This document shows, in pieces, positions 61,702 to 64,000 of a stretch of 64,000 bases of DNA (position 1 is its first letter; each line of letters opens with the position of its first letter). The stretch is taken from contig JAHBXV010000014.1 in assembly GCA_019636285.1 (NCBI GenBank), forward strand, positions 62,001 to 126,000, in the 5' to 3' direction. The translations under genes and the position numbers were made by a program. Source of the DNA: Planctomycetaceae bacterium (GTDB lineage: Bacteria > Planctomycetota > Planctomycetia > Planctomycetales > Planctomycetaceae). Below the pieces are notes generated by a model. It saw nothing but the letters and a program-made list of their open reading frames with translations, was not told where the DNA came from and did not search any database.

Positions 61702-61720
61702 TAAGACTTCTAACAGAATA

Positions 61721-63037
61721 TTAGCGGCGGCCCGCCAGATCGTGGGAGTTCGCGAGCGAGGCTGGCGAAGACATCAATTCAGGCGAGACTTCCTCGCCAG
61801 GCCGAGCCCGCAACAGGCCATCGACAATCACGTGGTCGGACACCGCCAGGTTCCCTTCCACCACGCGGTATCCATCAATTGTCACGCTGGTTTTGACGAT
61901 TCGCTGTTCGACAACATTGTCCGGCCGGACCACCAGCACGAATTCGCCCGACTGGTCGGTTCCCAGCGCCCGCTCCGGAACGAGCAGTGAATTCGGCTTT
62001 TCCGCGACGGGAATGCGCATCCGCACGAACATGCCGGGAAGCAGCGAGCCAGCGGCATTCGGAAACAGGCCGCGAGTTCGCAATGTTCCCGTTTCTCCAT
62101 CGAAACGGGGATCGGCATAGTCGATCTTTCCAACGACGGGAAAGCCAGGCTGGCCGGGGATTCCAAGTTCCACCGGGATCGGATCGGGGTTCTCGACCGC
62201 TCCCACCTGCCGCAGGGCAGGCGTCTTGAGAACATCGTTCTCGCTGATCGTCGCGTACGCATGGATGGGGTCGACCTTGACGATCGTCGCCAGAACGGAC
62301 GATTCTCCGTCGCCGACGAGGTTGCCAATGTCGTAATTGACGCGGCTGATGCGGCCGCCGATGGGGGCATGCATTCGGCAATAACTCAGGTCGAGATCGG
62401 CGTTCCGGACGGCGATCCTGGCCGACTCGACCGCCGCTTCGCACGACAGGATCGTGGTGTCATAACTGGCGGTCTCCTGCTCCAGGCGGGCCTTGGCCGA
62501 TTCGACTTCTGCCTCGCGTGCCTGCCGGGTCGCCACGGCCTGATCCATTTCAGCATCGGTGGCGACCTTCCTCGCGATCAGATTGCTCAGCCGCTGTTCT
62601 TCCTGATTCGCCAGGTGAAGCTGCGACTCGGCGAGCTTAACCTGAGCCCGGGCCACCTCGCGGGCCTTGGACACGGTCGCCTGTTCGAGAGCCGCCTCCG
62701 CTTCCCTCAGCCGGGTGCGGGCGGCTTCCAGTTGAATCTGGAACGGCTCTTCGTCGATCACCAGGAGCAGTTGCCCCTGGGTCACGATTCCCCCCTCGAC
62801 GAAGTGCCGCTCTTCCAGAAAGCCTTTCACGCGGGCGCGGATTTCCACTGTCTCCATCGGCTGTGTCATGCCGCTGAATTCGAGATATTCCGTCACCGAT
62901 TTTTGCACCGGAGCCATCACCGACACCTGGGGAGGCGGCGGTTTCTGATACTGGTTGGGCTGACCGCAGCCGACAATCAGAAGCCCCGCGACGCCAGCCA
63001 GCACCACAAGCCGGCCTGGCAACCATGACGGCATCAT
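61721..63037 (-). CDS. RND efflux membrane fusion lipoprotein (HlyD/AcrA-like)
   Basis: A 438-residue periplasmic adaptor. The N terminus is a lipoprotein signal with lipobox LIVGC (Cys24), so it is anchored in a membrane. The order is: hairpin barrel start (VTEYLEFSGMTQPMETVEIRARVKGFLEE), lipoyl half (GQLLLVIDEEPFQ), a long Ala/Glu-rich alpha-helical hairpin (about 105-195), a second lipoyl half (MHAPIGGRISRVNYDIGNLV), beta-barrel (PIHAYATISENDVL) and membrane-proximal domain (GTDQSGEFVLVVRPDNVVEQRIV). It delivers substrates between the RND pump and an outer-membrane channel. AAGGGGAAAG lies before the ATG at 63037. Expression is probably repressed by the divergent TetR protein. Confidence 0.95.
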   Translation of the reverse strand: MMPSWLPGRLVVLAGVAGLLIVGCGQPNQYQKPPPPQVSVMAPVQKSVTEYLEFSGMTQPMETVEIRARVKGFLEERHFVEGGIVTQGQLLLVIDEEPFQIQLEAARTRLREAEAALEQATVSKAREVARAQVKLAESQLHLANQEEQRLSNLIARKVATDAEMDQAVATRQAREAEVESAKARLEQETASYDTTILSCEAAVESARIAVRNADLDLSYCRMHAPIGGRISRVNYDIGNLVGDGESSVLATIVKVDPIHAYATISENDVLKTPALRQVGAVENPDPIPVELGIPGQPGFPVVGKIDYADPRFDGETGTLRTRGLFPNAAGSLLPGMFVRMRIPVAEKPNSLLVPERALGTDQSGEFVLVVRPDNVVEQRIVKTSVTIDGYRVVEGNLAVSDHVIVDGLLRARPGEEVSPELMSSPASLANSHDLAGRR

Positions 63038-63048
63038 TATCTTTCCCC

Positions 63049-63092
63049 TTGGCTACTTACCAAATGGTCAATATAATTGACCGAATGGTCAA
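63049..63092 (+). promoter_or_regulatory. tetR promoter with two operator palindromes in the divergent efflux control region
   Basis: A TTGGCT (-35, 63049-63054), 17-base spacer and perfect TATAAT (-10, 63072-63077) point toward the TetR gene. Two dyads of the form ACC-NAAT-GGT, at 63059-63068 and 63080-63089, are exactly 21 bp apart. The second sits in TTGACC-GAAT-GGTCAA (63077-63092), and GGTCAA (63066) with TTGACC (63077) forms a third overlapping dyad. Repressor bound here would cover the -10 box and the efflux promoter region. Confidence 0.8.
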
Positions 63093-63332
63093 ATCATAGC
63101 GGCGAACCGGGAGGCGTCAATTCCAGCCTGTCACGATTGCCCGAGTCGGCTGGTCAGTCCCCTTCTGGAACGGTACTCTGGACGGAAATCCAGCGATCTT
63201 CGGGAGTACGATCCACCCTCCCGGCCTTCACGCAAATACAGCCTTCCCAAGCACTTGCCAGAATTTCTCGGGTTTCCGGATTGGCTCGGAATCCGCGCGA
63301 TCGACACCCTGTTTTCCCATCGGAGCGATTTG

Positions 63333-63938
63333 ATGACACAGCTCCAACGCCGGACACGAGACCCCGTTGCCGTGCGGACCACAGTCCTGGATGCGGCCCT
63401 GGAACTCTTTGCCCAACACGGCTTCGCCGATACGTCGCTCCGCGATATCTCGCGAAAGTCGGGGGTCGCGCACCCGCTGATTCTGCATCACTTCGGCAGC
63501 AAGGAATCGCTGTACGCGGAAGTGAAACGCCGCGTCGTCGAAGGGTACGCCCAGCGCTTTCCCGCCGCCGCGCGGGCCGTCAACCGGCCCATCAATCTGC
63601 GGGCCGAACTTCGGCGAATCATGACCTATGTCGGTGAAAACGAACTGGCCCTGCGATTGTGCGCCCGCACCCGCGTCGATGGCGACTATCAGGTCTGGCC
63701 TGGAGAACCCAACCTGTTCGATCTGCTCGAGCGACGAATGAAAGTCGCCCAGGAACAGGGTCTTTTGCGCGACGATCTGGACCCCCGCCAGCTTAGCGTC
63801 ATGATCATGGGCATTGTCTTCTTCTGGCTTGAGAACCGGAAGCATTTCGCCGAACGCTTCGGCAAGCCGCTCGACAACAATTCGTACCTGAATACCGCGA
63901 TCAAGATGATTGAAGAAGGGCTTCTCCCTCGGAAGTAA
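63333..63938 (+). CDS. TetR/AcrR-family transcriptional regulator
   Basis: A 201-residue repressor. The N-terminal helix-turn-helix (about 15-60) reads TTVLDAALELFAQHGFADTSLRDISRKSGVAHPLILHHFGSKESLY, with the usual YxHF-type HHFGSKE end. The rest is an all-helical ligand-binding and dimer domain (PINLRAELRRIMTYVGEN, LLERRMKVAQEQGLL). It is divergent from the efflux lipoprotein gene, with palindromic operators between, so it should repress the pump and itself until a ligand binds. The ATG at 63333 has GGAG 8 bases upstream and starts 14 residues before the DNA-binding domain; the longer frame from 63255 is unlikely. The 62 bases after it hold nothing recognisable. Confidence 0.94.
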   Translation: MTQLQRRTRDPVAVRTTVLDAALELFAQHGFADTSLRDISRKSGVAHPLILHHFGSKESLYAEVKRRVVEGYAQRFPAAARAVNRPINLRAELRRIMTYVGENELALRLCARTRVDGDYQVWPGEPNLFDLLERRMKVAQEQGLLRDDLDPRQLSVMIMGIVFFWLENRKHFAERFGKPLDNNSYLNTAIKMIEEGLLPRK

Positions 63939-64000
63939 CCGTCTTTACGCGGCTTACCGGGTCTCGGCAAAACGCCGCGAATGTCTGGCGGACACCGGAT

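Larger units (their letters stand above)
61378..61720. other. Repeat-packed gap inside the efflux operon
   Basis: This gap between two genes that normally abut holds four repeat copies from three families: an inverted pair of CACTGGC palindromes (61435-61512), the 86-bp element (61536-61621) and the 72-77-bp element (61628-61701). Together they cover about two thirds of it. No protein gene is supported. Confidence 0.8.

Noticed and set aside
1-64000. CRISPR arrays, tRNA or rRNA genes, prophage or integrative element ends
   Set aside because: I looked for regularly spaced repeats, cloverleaf-type ends, rRNA-like blocks, integrase and phage genes and saw none; a covariance search would settle the RNA genes.

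Overview
The window reads as chromosomal DNA of a G+C-rich planctomycete (Planctomycetota; genus not determinable from this sequence). The evidence is the gene content: a DUF1549/DUF1553 plus DUF1501 secreted gene set, a c-heme/propeller/cupredoxin giant, a secreted sulfatase, a Ser/Thr kinase with sulfatase-modifying-factor-like repeats next to an ECF sigma factor, a compact Tad pilus cluster, and small palindromic intergenic repeats including one family beside a REP-associated transposase. There are no rRNA or tRNA genes, no CRISPR array, and no prophage or integrative element that I can see.

Layout. 1-6.7 kb: the 3' part of a GTPase gene, an HPF-like ribosome factor with a clear terminator, NAD kinase (minus), the nfeD-floA membrane-microdomain pair with a small membrane protein, and a GT4 glycosyltransferase. 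6.8-12.5 kb: a 1531-residue secreted electron-transfer-type fusion protein and a bile-acid/sodium symporter family transporter. 12.5-18.7 kb: a coiled-coil small protein, a large secreted protein of unknown function, a di-heme cytochrome c peroxidase and a secreted beta-propeller, closed by a perfect terminator. 18.7-28.9 kb: a transglutaminase/DUF2126 protein, an orphan DNA methyltransferase, and a minus-strand set for sugar metabolism (pgm, malQ, MFS transporter).

28.9-35 kb: a minus-strand Tad (Flp) pilus cluster in the order flp, cpaA, cpaB, cpaC, cpaE. It has no motor ATPase or TadB/C platform here. It contains strong intercistronic RNA hairpins, and its CpaE has cysteines in place of both Walker A lysines. 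35.4-43 kb: a ceramidase-like enzyme, a block of four unfamiliar genes that looks less G+C-rich, a sulfatase, a serine hydrolase and a secreted protein. 43-49.1 kb: a three-gene secreted set (DUF1549/DUF1553, a pre-peptidase-type protein, DUF1501). 49.2-49.8 kb: a Y1 (RAYT-type) transposase flanked by three copies of a 25-bp REP. 49.9-56.3 kb: a 1901-residue kinase with a tandem-duplicated module, and its ECF sigma factor. 56.5-58 kb: a CPA2 antiporter. 58-64 kb: an RND efflux pump (membrane fusion lipoprotein plus transporter) divergent from a TetR regulator, with two operator palindromes 21 bp apart around a perfect -10 box.

The least expected signals lie between genes. Two previously unlabelled dispersed element families occur: an 86-bp element (two copies) and a 72-77-bp element (three copies). 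Both families meet, together with an inverted pair of CACTGGC palindromes, in the gap between the two efflux genes. Wobble-compensated hairpins lie between cpaB and cpaC. All functional calls come from reading the sequence; no database search was possible.
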